Shown piece after piece: positions 17,965 to 25,909 of a stretch of DNA of 64,000 nt. Origin of the DNA: Lysinibacillus pinottii. GTDB lineage: Bacteria; Bacillota; Bacilli; Bacillales_A; Planococcaceae. The notes under the pieces were generated by a model. The model saw only the letters and a list, made by a program, of their open reading frames with translations, made no database searches and had not been told where the DNA came from. The first letter of the stretch is position 1. Each line of letters starts with the position of its first letter. The position numbers and the translations under genes were made by a program. The DNA lies in contig NZ_JANTOO010000015.1 of NCBI RefSeq assembly GCF_024753545.1, positions 66,808-130,807 of the forward strand. Reading direction: 5' to 3'.

Positions 17965-18528
17965 CTATTGATGGTTACCATCTTCAATTAAATCTAGATG
18001 ACCTGTATTTGGGTCAATAATTAAACCATGTACAGGAACGTCTTTTACCATTAATGGGTGATTTCGAATCGTGTCGACACTTTTTTTGACACTTGTCGCT
18101 ACATCACCAAAACCACGTAAAAATTCTTTTAAATCAAAACCAGAATACTCCAGCATTTTGATGGTTTCTGGATTGATACCTCTTTTAACCATTTCACTTA
18201 GCATGGCATCAGGATCAACTGCACTCATACCACAGTCATAATGTCCAACCACATAAACTTCATCTGCTTGTAGGCCATAGACAGCAACTAATAAACTACG
18301 CATTACAGCACCGAAAGGATGGCTCACTAATGCACCGGCACTTTTCACAATTTTTACATCGCCATTACGGAGATTCATCGCTTTTGGTAAAAGCTCTACA
18401 AGACGAGTATCCATACAAGATAAAACAACAATACGTTTATCAGGATATTTTGTAGTGATGAATGGTTCATATTTTTTCTCTTGTACAAACTCTTTGTTAA
18501 ACCCTAAAATATCTTGTAACATTGTCAT
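17965..18528 (-). CDS. beta-class carbonic anhydrase (YtiB type)
   Basis: A 187-residue enzyme. Zinc ligands appear in VLSCMDTRLVELLP (Cys, with the Asp-Arg dyad) and GHYDCGMSAVD (His and Cys). It interconverts CO2 and bicarbonate in the cytoplasm. Length and sequence match B. subtilis YtiB. An AAGGGAG-like RBS precedes the ATG. Confidence 0.92.
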   Translation of the reverse strand: MTMLQDILGFNKEFVQEKKYEPFITTKYPDKRIVVLSCMDTRLVELLPKAMNLRNGDVKIVKSAGALVSHPFGAVMRSLLVAVYGLQADEVYVVGHYDCGMSAVDPDAMLSEMVKRGINPETIKMLEYSGFDLKEFLRGFGDVATSVKKSVDTIRNHPLMVKDVPVHGLIIDPNTGHLDLIEDGNHQ

Positions 18529-18667
18529 GAAAATTGCTCCCTTCCTTACAAAAAATATTTTAGAGCAAAACTTTAATTATGCAAACAATAAAGACTTTTT
18601 TCAGACAATTTTTACAATAAAGAAGCAAACTTCGTACACTTTAGCAGCTTAATAACGTTGAAACTAT

Positions 18668-18702
18668 AAAAAAACAGCTACTTTTACAGTAGCTGTTTTT
18701 TT
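18668..18702 (-). terminator. terminator for the 44-residue membrane protein gene
   Basis: AACAGCTACT pairs with AGTAGCTGTT around a four-base loop. A and T runs flank both sides, so it works on the minus strand and may also work on the plus strand. Confidence 0.8.
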
Positions 18703-18704
18703 AC

Positions 18705-18839
18705 TTAAAATTTTTCGTTTGGCTTTGGATCTACAGTTACTGAAGACTTGCTATCTAAACCTACTTGTAGGTAGTGGATGAAGAATCCAGTTGAAATTAA
18801 TAAAACTGCTGAAAAGCCAAGAACAGTTGTAATGAACAT
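18705..18839 (-). CDS. 44-residue single-pass membrane protein
   Basis: The frame encodes MFITTVLGFSAVLLISTGFF, then IHYLQVGLDSKSSV and a tail ending PKPNEKF. A strong GAGAGGAG RBS lies ten bases before the ATG and a terminator follows the stop immediately. One hydrophobic segment (residues 2-21) and a short polar tail suggest a small membrane protein. I cannot name a family with confidence. Confidence 0.72.
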   Translation of the reverse strand: MFITTVLGFSAVLLISTGFFIHYLQVGLDSKSSVTVDPKPNEKF

Positions 18840-18977
18840 TTTTAGAGCTCCTCTCTACTTAAATGATCTACTAATTACCCTAAACTAATTATACAATAGG
18901 ATACTAGGAAAATCTAAGGATAATTTATGACATCCATAACATACTAGACTAGAATACTATTAGTAAGAATGGATTAT

Positions 18978-20219
18978 TTAAAATGCCCAATTTCCATCAC
19001 GGAATATTGGTTCTTTTTGATTATCGTGGGTAATGCCATCAATATTCATTTTATTCGATCCAATCATAAAGTCTACATGTGTTAAGCTTTGGTTTATGCC
19101 ATGAGCAGCTAACTCATCAGAAGACATGTCTTTACCACCTTCAATACAAAAAGCATAAGCACTACCAATGGCTAAATGATTTGAGGCATTTTCATCAAAT
19201 AACGTATTGTAGAATAACAAATTCGATTGGGAAATAGGGGAATGATGAGGCACTAATGCTATTTCACCAAGATAATGCGCCCCCTCGTCTGTTTCAATAA
19301 GAGAAGCTAAAATTTCTTGACCTTCCTCAGCTTTTACATCGATAATACGGCCATCTTTAAACGTTAATGTGAAATTGTTAATAATATTGCCACCATAGCT
19401 TAACGGTTTAGTGCTGGATACAAACCCATTTATGCCTGTTTTTAAAGGTGCAGTAAAAATTTCTTCAGTAGGTATATTCGCCATAAATGTTTGACCTTGT
19501 TCGTTGACACTACTACCGCCTGTCCAGATGTGATGTGCAGGTAACTCGATGGTTAAATCTGTACCTGGAGCCGTGTAGTGAAGCGACTTATACTGTTTGC
19601 TGTTTAAATATTCCGCTTTGTCGTGTAATTCTTTGTCGTGAGCTAACCAAGCTTCCACTGAATGTTCAAGATCAATACGCGTCGCTGCAAAGATAGCTTC
19701 CCATAGGGCATCCATTTGTTGATCCTCTGGTAAATCAGGAAAAACCTTTGCTGCCCATGCTTTAGATGGAGCAGCGATAACTGACCAACTAAATTTATCA
19801 GACTGTAGCAACTGATAATAGTTCGCTAATGCTTGGCCTGATGCTTTTTGGAACGCCATAATTCTGTCACGCTCAATACCTTTTAGTAAATCTGGGTTTT
19901 GTGAACTAATGCTTAGGAAAGCAGCACCATTTTCAGCCAGCCACTCACGTTCTTGAACTTTCCATGGTGGGAAGAAATCAAATGAGTCTTTCGGTGCTCC
20001 TTCATAGCGAGCACGAACAAGTTCATCGTCAGATAAATCGACAAATACTTGTTTTGCACCATTTTTATAGGCTAATTTAGTAATAATTTGAGCTAATTTT
20101 AAGTTATCAGTCGAACAGCTTATATAAAGATATTGATCTTTTTGGATATTTACTCCTACTTTTATTGCTAATTCGGCATATTTTAGTAATTTTGTGTTAA
20201 ATGATAATAACAAATTCAT
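18978..20219 (-). CDS. M29 family metallo-aminopeptidase, second copy
   Basis: A 413-residue paralogue of the enzyme at 6.46 kb, with the same blocks in order: ELAIKVGVNIQKDQYLYI, SLHYTAPGTDLTIELP, NIPTEEIFT, GEIALVPHHSPIS, FDENASNHLAIGSAYA and THVDFMIG, which supply the metal ligands. The start is uncertain. ATG 20219 lies two bases from GGGGG, too close, while the TTG at 20213 (codon 3) has better spacing and would align the N-terminus more closely with the paralogue. It is transcribed alone; the other strand carries motA upstream. Confidence 0.9.
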   Translation of the reverse strand: MNLLLSFNTKLLKYAELAIKVGVNIQKDQYLYISCSTDNLKLAQIITKLAYKNGAKQVFVDLSDDELVRARYEGAPKDSFDFFPPWKVQEREWLAENGAAFLSISSQNPDLLKGIERDRIMAFQKASGQALANYYQLLQSDKFSWSVIAAPSKAWAAKVFPDLPEDQQMDALWEAIFAATRIDLEHSVEAWLAHDKELHDKAEYLNSKQYKSLHYTAPGTDLTIELPAHHIWTGGSSVNEQGQTFMANIPTEEIFTAPLKTGINGFVSSTKPLSYGGNIINNFTLTFKDGRIIDVKAEEGQEILASLIETDEGAHYLGEIALVPHHSPISQSNLLFYNTLFDENASNHLAIGSAYAFCIEGGKDMSSDELAAHGINQSLTHVDFMIGSNKMNIDGITHDNQKEPIFRDGNWAF

Positions 20220-20409
20220 ATCCCCCTTTGAAATAAGACAGTTTAGTGTAAGATTCTTAATTCAATATAATCAAAAATGGTCGAAATGTGAATAAAAAGC
20301 ATTAATTACATCGAAAAATAATTAAAATACATTTATACTAGCATTATATATTTAAAATATGGAAAATTAGACGAAATTAACAGTAGATAGTAGATTTGGA
20401 GGTTCTAGA

Positions 20410-21213
20410 ATGGATAAGTCGTCGATCATAGGGTTAATAATTGCGTTTATAGCGCTGTTAACAGGGATGGTAATGAAGGGTGTAAGTTTAACAGCATTTT
20501 ATAACCCAGCAGCTATCCTAATTATCATCTTTGGTACTATTTCTGCAGTAACAATTGCCTTTCCAATGCAAGAGTTAAAGCGTGTACCAAAGCTATTTAA
20601 GATTCTTTTTAAAGAAACTAAATTAGCAAATGATATTGAAATTATTAAGATGTTTTCGCAATGGGCTGACTTAGCTCGTCGTGAAGGGCTATTAGCACTT
20701 GAAAGTAAAGCATCAGAAATTGAAGATCCATTTTTGAAAAATGGTCTTACATTAGCAATTGATGGACAAAATGCAGACTACATCCGTGATGTATTAACAG
20801 AGGAAGTAGAGGCTATGGAAGAACGTCATGCAAGTGGTTCTGCCATTTTTACACAAGCAGGTACATATGCACCAACTCTTGGGGTTCTTGGTGCAGTAGT
20901 AGGTTTAATCGCCGCATTGGCTGATATGAATGATATTGAAAAGCTTGGACACGCTATTTCAGCAGCTTTCATGGCTACATTACTCGGTATCTTTACTGGT
21001 TATGTTTTATGGCACCCATTTGCGAACAAATTAAAACGTAAGTCTGCTTTAGAAGTGAAACAAAAGAGAATGATGATTGAGGGTATCCTTTCAGTATTAG
21101 AAGGGGAGGCTCCACGTGTTATTGAACAAAAACTATCATCATACTTAACGATGGAAGAACGTCGTCAAATTTCTGGTGAAAGCGGGGCGGGTGGCCTTGG
21201 CAAAGAAAGCTAA
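20410..21213 (+). CDS. motA: flagellar motor stator protein MotA
   Basis: A 267-residue stator subunit, very close to B. subtilis MotA in length and pattern. MDKSSIIGLIIAFIALLTG opens TM1, NPAAILIIIFGTISAV forms TM2, the cytoplasmic loop has LARREGLLALE and FLKNGL, and TM3-4 include GTYAPTLGVLGAVVGLIAAL and AAFMATLLGIFTGYVLWHPF. With MotB it forms the ion channel that drives rotation. TGGAGG lies before the ATG. Resemblance to MotA rather than MotP suggests proton coupling; this is an inference. I see no sigma-D-type promoter directly upstream. Confidence 0.95.
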   Translation: MDKSSIIGLIIAFIALLTGMVMKGVSLTAFYNPAAILIIIFGTISAVTIAFPMQELKRVPKLFKILFKETKLANDIEIIKMFSQWADLARREGLLALESKASEIEDPFLKNGLTLAIDGQNADYIRDVLTEEVEAMEERHASGSAIFTQAGTYAPTLGVLGAVVGLIAALADMNDIEKLGHAISAAFMATLLGIFTGYVLWHPFANKLKRKSALEVKQKRMMIEGILSVLEGEAPRVIEQKLSSYLTMEERRQISGESGAGGLGKES

Positions 21214-21961
21214 GAAAAAAAAGCATGATGAGCATATAGATGAGTCTTGGCTAGTGCCATATGCCGACATCTTAACATTGCTCTTAGCTGTGTTTATTAT
21301 ACTATTTGCTTCAAGTTCAGTAGACCAAGAAAAGCTAGAGAGAATGTCAGCCGTTTTTAGTCAGGTTTTTGATGGTGGAACAAGCTTTTTAGAGCAGCCT
21401 GCACCAGTACCTAGTCCAAATGCGGATAGCGACCAAACACCACAGCAAAATTCAGCCTACTTAAAGGATCAGCAGGAGTTGGCTGAAATTAAAGATAGTG
21501 TCGATAATTTTATCGCTGTCAATGAAATGGAAGGTCAATTCGCTACAGAAATGACGGATGAAGGTTTACTTGTGACAATTCGTGATAGTATTTTATTTGA
21601 TCCTGGGCAAGCAACGATTAAACCAGAGTATATTCCTATTGCGAAGGAGCTTGCGGATGTATTAGTATCCAATCCACCACGTAATATTGTTATTACTGGT
21701 CATACGGATAACGTTCCAGCTGGTCCTAATTTTTCATCAAATTTAGAGCTATCATTAATGCGTGCATCTAATTTCTATATGGTTTTATTAGACAGTAATT
21801 CGCAATTGAAATCTGAGAACTTTAGTGCAAAAGGCTATGGCGAAAACCGTGCGATTGCACCAAATGATACAGCAGAAGGTCGTGCAAAGAACCGACGTGT
21901 TGAAGTACTTATTCAACCACTAGTGACTGAGGACGGCTCGGAAGCGAAGAATACACAATAA
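21197..21961 (+). CDS. motB: flagellar motor stator protein MotB
   Basis: About 254 residues. A Lys-rich cytoplasmic tail (AKKAKKKKHDEH) is followed by SWLVPYADILTLLLAVFIIL, whose Asp is the ion-binding residue, and a Ser/Pro/Gln-rich plug and linker. The OmpA-like peptidoglycan-binding domain has LFDPGQATIKPE, ITGHTDNVPAGPNFSSNLEL and GYGENRAIAPNDTAEGRAKN. It anchors the stator to the wall. It overlaps motA by 17 bases. TTG 21197 is chosen over GTG 21191 because GGCGGG sits five bases before it and the product then starts like B. subtilis MotB. Confidence 0.93.
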   Translation: MAKKAKKKKHDEHIDESWLVPYADILTLLLAVFIILFASSSVDQEKLERMSAVFSQVFDGGTSFLEQPAPVPSPNADSDQTPQQNSAYLKDQQELAEIKDSVDNFIAVNEMEGQFATEMTDEGLLVTIRDSILFDPGQATIKPEYIPIAKELADVLVSNPPRNIVITGHTDNVPAGPNFSSNLELSLMRASNFYMVLLDSNSQLKSENFSAKGYGENRAIAPNDTAEGRAKNRRVEVLIQPLVTEDGSEAKNTQ

Positions 21962-21963
21962 AT

Positions 21964-22010
21964 AAAAAGCTATTAGCAAGGACTATTTGTCTCCTGCTAA
22001 TAGCTTTTTT
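21964..22010. terminator. bidirectional terminator between motB and the DUF1128 gene
   Basis: AAAAAGCTATTAGCA pairs with TGCTAATAGCTTTTT, with AGGA/TCCT inside. Flanking A and T runs suit both converging genes. Confidence 0.88.
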
Positions 22011-22016
22011 ATTTGC

Positions 22017-22238
22017 TTATTTACGTAAAGCGCCCAATTCTGCAACAATTGCCTGCATTTCACTTGGACTAAATGATTCTCTTTTCATAACCATTTCGTA
22101 TAAATACGTTAAGTCTTCGTAGTTTGCTTCATCGAAGTGTTCCGATTTCATTGCATCGACATTTACCATGCGAAGCTTGTCCTTCATTTGATCAATCATA
22201 TAAATAACGTTTTCCTTTGACGGGACTGACAAATCCAT
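22017..22238 (-). CDS. DUF1128 family protein (YfkK type)
   Basis: A 73-residue acidic protein. ENVIYMIDQMKDKLRMVNVD near the N-terminus, then HFDEANYEDLTYLYEMVMKR and SFSPSEMQAIVAELG at the C-terminus, match the DUF1128 consensus over its full length. The function is unknown. An AAAGGTAGG-like RBS precedes the ATG and it is monocistronic. Confidence 0.85.
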   Translation of the reverse strand: MDLSVPSKENVIYMIDQMKDKLRMVNVDAMKSEHFDEANYEDLTYLYEMVMKRESFSPSEMQAIVAELGALRK

Positions 22239-22416
22239 TTTTTAGCCTACCTTTCGTACTCCTCGCACATATCATTTCATTGAATAAAAAAAATGTCAAC
22301 TCCGTATTTGGGCATTGCTTTAAAAATAGACTGTTATTGGGTAGAATAAGGGCAGTAGACTAGTTTATTTATGAAATATTAGGGAATATGCAATTACACA
22401 AGCAGGGGGTTTTAAT

Positions 22417-22743
22417 ATGGGTCAAAGTAAATTATTAGTATCAATCGTAGCAGGAGCAGCAATTGGAGCAGCGTTAAGCATGCTCGATCGCACTACTCGT
22501 GAGAAAACAATTGACACTACAAAAAAAATGAAAGAAGCTGTCACGTATTATGCAACAAATCGTGAAGAATTACAGGTCCTCGTGGAGGAAAAAGTACTGG
22601 CTGCGAAGGTGCTTTGTGAAAATGTGTCAGATAATGTCAACACTATTGCAGAGAAGGTGGAGGAGTTTAAAGAATTGCCAACTACGATTCAAAGTATGAT
22701 TGATGACACAAAGTCAGCTTTTACTTTACCTCATAAAGAATAA
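22417..22743 (+). CDS. YtxH-domain protein
   Basis: A 108-residue protein. The N-terminus GQSKLLVSIVAGAAIGAALS is a glycine-rich hydrophobic segment typical of YtxH-like proteins, followed by LDRTTREKT and a charged helical tail to the C-terminus. Such proteins are membrane-associated and often linked to general stress in bacilli, but the role is unknown. GCAGGGGG lies before the ATG. The YihY gene follows after 22 bases, so the two probably share a transcript. Confidence 0.75.
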   Translation: MGQSKLLVSIVAGAAIGAALSMLDRTTREKTIDTTKKMKEAVTYYATNREELQVLVEEKVLAAKVLCENVSDNVNTIAEKVEEFKELPTTIQSMIDDTKSAFTLPHKE

Positions 22744-22765
22744 TTGTAGTTTTAGGAGGAGTTGT

Positions 22766-23683
22766 ATGGAAAAGAAAAAGGCAACAATGCAAAATGCCTT
22801 TGGATTCGTCAAATCATTTGTGTCTCCTGAAGGGGAAGTGATTGATGTCATGACATCCAAGGGCTTTGTCCAAGATTTGATAGGTCGGGTAAAGCGAGTG
22901 GAAATTTCAGCGCTTTCCGCACAGCTCGCTTATTTCTTTTTACTATCATTCTTCCCATTACTTATCTTCCTCGTGACATTGCTACCATATCTTAACTTAG
23001 AAACAACGCAGGTTTATTCATTTTTAGTAAATGTATTGCCAGATGAAGTGTATAAGCTTATTGAAAATACGTTGAATGAAATTTTAACAAACCGCAACAG
23101 TAGTTTATTGTCCATCGGTGTACTAGGTACGATATGGTCGGCATCTAAAGGTATTAATGCGCTGATTCGAGCTTTAAATAAAGCATACGATACAGAAGGA
23201 AGAGCAGGTATATTAGATAGAGGGCTATCTCTTGTTTTTACAGTGGCTCTTGTAGTTGTCATGGCAGTCGCTCTTCTATTGCCGGTATTTGGCCAGCAAA
23301 TAGGACATTTCTTATTTTCAATCGTCGGAATAGAGGAACAATTTGAATCGGTCTGGCATAATTTAAGATGGTCGATACCACCAATACTTATTTTTATTGT
23401 TTTAATGGGTATTTACTGGTTCGTACCTAATACAAGCCCTCGGTTGAAAATATTAGGTGTTTGGCCAGGGGCAATGTTTGCTACGCTTGCCTGGTTAGTG
23501 GTCACATATGCTTTCTCTTTCTATATTAATAACTTTGCGAATTATTCTGCTACATATGGTAGTATTGGTGGCGTTATTATTTTAATGCTCTGGTTATATT
23601 TTACAGGAATTATTTTAATCTTTGGTGGAGTATTAAATGCTACAATGCAGAAAAGGGCATTACAAAAGGAAATTAATAGATAA
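22766..23683 (+). CDS. YihY/BrkB family membrane protein
   Basis: A 305-residue integral membrane protein with about six helices. EISALSAQLAYFFLLSFFPL and FLVTLLPYL near residues 47-75, the central LGTIWSASKGINALIRALN, and the C-terminal YGSIGGVIILMLWLYFTGIILIFGG in order match the YihY family, once misnamed ribonuclease BN. The transport or other activity is not settled. The start at 22766 has AGGAGGA six bases before; the frame from 22700 would overlap the YtxH gene. Confidence 0.88.
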   Translation: MEKKKATMQNAFGFVKSFVSPEGEVIDVMTSKGFVQDLIGRVKRVEISALSAQLAYFFLLSFFPLLIFLVTLLPYLNLETTQVYSFLVNVLPDEVYKLIENTLNEILTNRNSSLLSIGVLGTIWSASKGINALIRALNKAYDTEGRAGILDRGLSLVFTVALVVVMAVALLLPVFGQQIGHFLFSIVGIEEQFESVWHNLRWSIPPILIFIVLMGIYWFVPNTSPRLKILGVWPGAMFATLAWLVVTYAFSFYINNFANYSATYGSIGGVIILMLWLYFTGIILIFGGVLNATMQKRALQKEINR

Positions 23684-23704
23684 GAAAATGACATAATTAA
23701 AAAA

Positions 23705-23742
23705 GGCCTCGCTTCTATTATGAAAGAAGCGAGGCATCTTTG
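23705..23742. terminator. bidirectional terminator
   Basis: GCCTCGCTTCT pairs with AGAAGCGAGGC around an eight-base loop, between the converging YihY and metal-ATPase genes. The minus-strand side has an A-rich flank giving T residues. Confidence 0.85.
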
Positions 23743-23745
23743 TGA

Positions 23746-25650
23746 TTAAACATTTTTATTCAGCATGCGTAAGCCGTTTAAAATAACGAGGATGGTACTA
23801 CCCTCATGTCCAATAACACCTAGAGGTAAATCGACTACTTGTAAAAAGTTTGAGGCAATTAGCAAAATAATTACCCCGATAGAGAAGATGATATTTTGCT
23901 TTACAATTCGTTGCATTTTACGAGAGAGGCGAACAGCATAAGCAATTTTAGATAGATCGTTTTTCATTAATACAACATCAGCGGTTTCTAATGCAACGTC
24001 TGTACCCTCACCCATCGCAATGCCGGTAGTTGCTGTAGCTAGTGCGGGGGCGTCATTGATGCCGTCACCCACCATTCCTACAAATTGATATTGGGAAAGC
24101 AAACGTTTCATTTCTGTTACCTTCGTTTCAGGTAGACACTCCGCTACATACTCAGTGACACCAGCTTCTTTAGCAATTACTTTTGCCGTTTTTTCGTTGT
24201 CTCCAGTAAGCATGACGACTTGAATACCAAGCTCTTTTAATAATGACACAGCTTTTTTGGCTTCGTTACGTACAGTATCCTTTAAAGCTGTTAACGCTAC
24301 AATTCCATTTTGGTCACGGATGAAAATAACCGTTTTACCTTGTGCAGCAAGTTTTGCCGCAGCTCCATTTGCAAAATCATTGGCATGTTGAGCATTCACA
24401 AAATCAGGTTTACCAACTTGATATTCCTTGTTGTGAACGGTCCCCTTAATACCCCATCCTGGGATATCCTCAATTGTTGCTGATGGTAAGGCAGTAATTC
24501 CTTCCGCTTTCGCATAGGAAGTAATGGCTTGAGCAAGAGGATGGTTGGATTGTGTTTCTATTCCCGCAAGAATAGCTAAAGCCATATTACGATCGAATCC
24601 ATCACGGACAATAAAATCTGTTACGACTGGTTTACCTTGTGTTAATGTTCCAGTTTTATCAACAGCTAATGCACCTAAAACACTTAGATGCTCTAAATGT
24701 AAGCCGCCCTTAAATAGCACACCATTTTTAGCACCATTTGAAATAGCTGCAAGTGTCGCTGGCATGATGGCTGCGACAAGGGCACATGGAGAAGCAACAA
24801 CTAATAAAACCATGGCACGATAAAAAGTTGTTGTCCAATCCCAACCAAGTACGAAATGGGGAAGGAACATCATGATGGCTACACCAAGTAAAACAAATTT
24901 TACATAAGTTCCCTCGAATTTTTCGATAAATTGTTGAGACGGAGATTTTTCACTTTGAGCACTTTGGACAAGCTGAATAATTTTTTGAAAGAGTGTTTCT
25001 GAATTGGCCTTCGTCATTTCCATTGTAATAGCGCCATTCAAGTTTACCGTACCTGCAAATATTTCATCACCCTCACGTTTTAAAACGGGTAATGGTTCAC
25101 CACTTATAGCTGACTCATCAATGGAAGACTGTCCTTTAAAAATAATGCCGTCGGCTGGAATACGCTCCCCGGGTTTAATCAATAAATGATCACCAATTTG
25201 TAATGTCGAAACAGATACCTTCATTGGCTCAAAGCTGCCTCGAACTAACCAGGCTTCTTCTGGCTGAAGATTCATTAACGCAGATATTTCACGATGACTT
25301 TTATTCATAGCATATGTTTCAAGTGCACCACTTACTGCAAAGATGAAAATAAGAATGGCACCTTCTGTCCAATAACCAATAGCAGCAGAACCAATAGCTG
25401 CTAATACCATTAGGAGTTCAACATTCAATTTCCTTTCTTCTATGGTTTCTTCTATACCTTCCTTTGCTTTGGCAAAACCACCTACACAAAATGCAATGAC
25501 ATAAAGAAGAACAGAAGCGGTTGTTTGTCCGCTTATATCTAAACGCCATGCAAGTAAGATGAATACACCAGCCATTAACGCAGCGATTAATTCTGCATGT
25601 TCTTTAATTTTCTCAATTAAATTTATATTTTCTCGATTAGAGTGTTCCAT
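23746..25650 (-). CDS. pfeT: P1B-4 type metal-efflux ATPase (PfeT/ZosA-like, Fe(II) likely)
   Basis: A 634-residue P-type ATPase without an N-terminal heavy-metal-binding domain. Motifs: the TGES-like ISGEPLPVL, the TM4 metal motif VVASPCALVAA (SPC), phosphorylation site DKTGTLTQG, the HP motif in SNHPLAQA, and GDGINDAPALA. The TM6 motif HEGST near the C-terminus is diagnostic of the P1B-4 group with SPC. In B. subtilis the counterpart (PfeT, formerly ZosA) exports Fe(II) and is PerR-repressed and Fur-activated. Here a PerR-like box, a Fur-like box and a further palindrome lie upstream, in agreement. Co or Zn export cannot be excluded. An AGGAGGG RBS precedes the ATG. Confidence 0.9.
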   Translation of the reverse strand: MEHSNRENINLIEKIKEHAELIAALMAGVFILLAWRLDISGQTTASVLLYVIAFCVGGFAKAKEGIEETIEERKLNVELLMVLAAIGSAAIGYWTEGAILIFIFAVSGALETYAMNKSHREISALMNLQPEEAWLVRGSFEPMKVSVSTLQIGDHLLIKPGERIPADGIIFKGQSSIDESAISGEPLPVLKREGDEIFAGTVNLNGAITMEMTKANSETLFQKIIQLVQSAQSEKSPSQQFIEKFEGTYVKFVLLGVAIMMFLPHFVLGWDWTTTFYRAMVLLVVASPCALVAAIMPATLAAISNGAKNGVLFKGGLHLEHLSVLGALAVDKTGTLTQGKPVVTDFIVRDGFDRNMALAILAGIETQSNHPLAQAITSYAKAEGITALPSATIEDIPGWGIKGTVHNKEYQVGKPDFVNAQHANDFANGAAAKLAAQGKTVIFIRDQNGIVALTALKDTVRNEAKKAVSLLKELGIQVVMLTGDNEKTAKVIAKEAGVTEYVAECLPETKVTEMKRLLSQYQFVGMVGDGINDAPALATATTGIAMGEGTDVALETADVVLMKNDLSKIAYAVRLSRKMQRIVKQNIIFSIGVIILLIASNFLQVVDLPLGVIGHEGSTILVILNGLRMLNKNV

Positions 25651-25663
25651 TCCTATCCCTCCT

Positions 25664-25682
25664 GATAATGAAAATCAATATC
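25664..25682 (-). promoter_or_regulatory. Fur-box-like operator
   Basis: GATAATGAAAATCAATATC agrees with the 19-base Fur consensus GATAATGATAATCATTATC at 17 positions. It sits just upstream of the RBS of the metal ATPase gene, so it is probably downstream of the transcription start. Confidence 0.7.
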
Positions 25683-25717
25683 AAAACCCTTAAATATAAG
25701 CATTTATTTATGGCCTG

Positions 25718-25740
25718 TAATTGAAAATGGATTTCAATTA
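25718..25740. promoter_or_regulatory. 23-bp palindrome in the metal-ATPase promoter region
   Basis: TAATTGAAA and TTTCAATTA (25718-25740 overall) form a near-perfect inverted repeat around a five-base centre. Its left half resembles a Fur-family half site. The regulator is not identified; Fur, PerR or another metalloregulator could bind. Confidence 0.5.
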
Positions 25741-25753
25741 CCACATCTTTTAT

Positions 25754-25768
25754 TTAGAATAATTATAA
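25754..25768 (-). promoter_or_regulatory. PerR-box-like operator
   Basis: TTAGAATAATTATAA matches the Per box TTATAATNATTATAA at all but one of the 14 defined positions. In the coding orientation the box contains TATAAT, a possible -10 element of the metal-ATPase promoter, which would allow direct PerR repression. A perR gene is at 61.8 kb. Confidence 0.72.
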
Positions 25769-25824
25769 CAAAGTAATTTATAGAAATAAAGAGGGAGTTA
25801 AAAAAAGGAGGAATTTTATTAACA

Positions 25825-25868
25825 GAAAAAGGCACAGTCTATTCACTAGGAATATTCTGTGCCTTACA
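25825..25868 (-). terminator. terminator after the fumarase gene
   Basis: AAGGCACAG pairs with CTGTGCCTT around a 19-base loop; on the minus strand the stem is followed by a T-run. It separates fumarase from the metal ATPase. Confidence 0.8.
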
Positions 25869-25909
25869 ATAGTGTGCAGTAAAAAGGGCTACTACTTACT
25901 TATATTTAA

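Noticed and set aside
20220..20409. Sigma-D promoter for motAB
   Set aside because: No TAAA followed by GCCGATAT at the right spacing was found; only AT-rich sequence compatible with a sigma-A promoter is visible.
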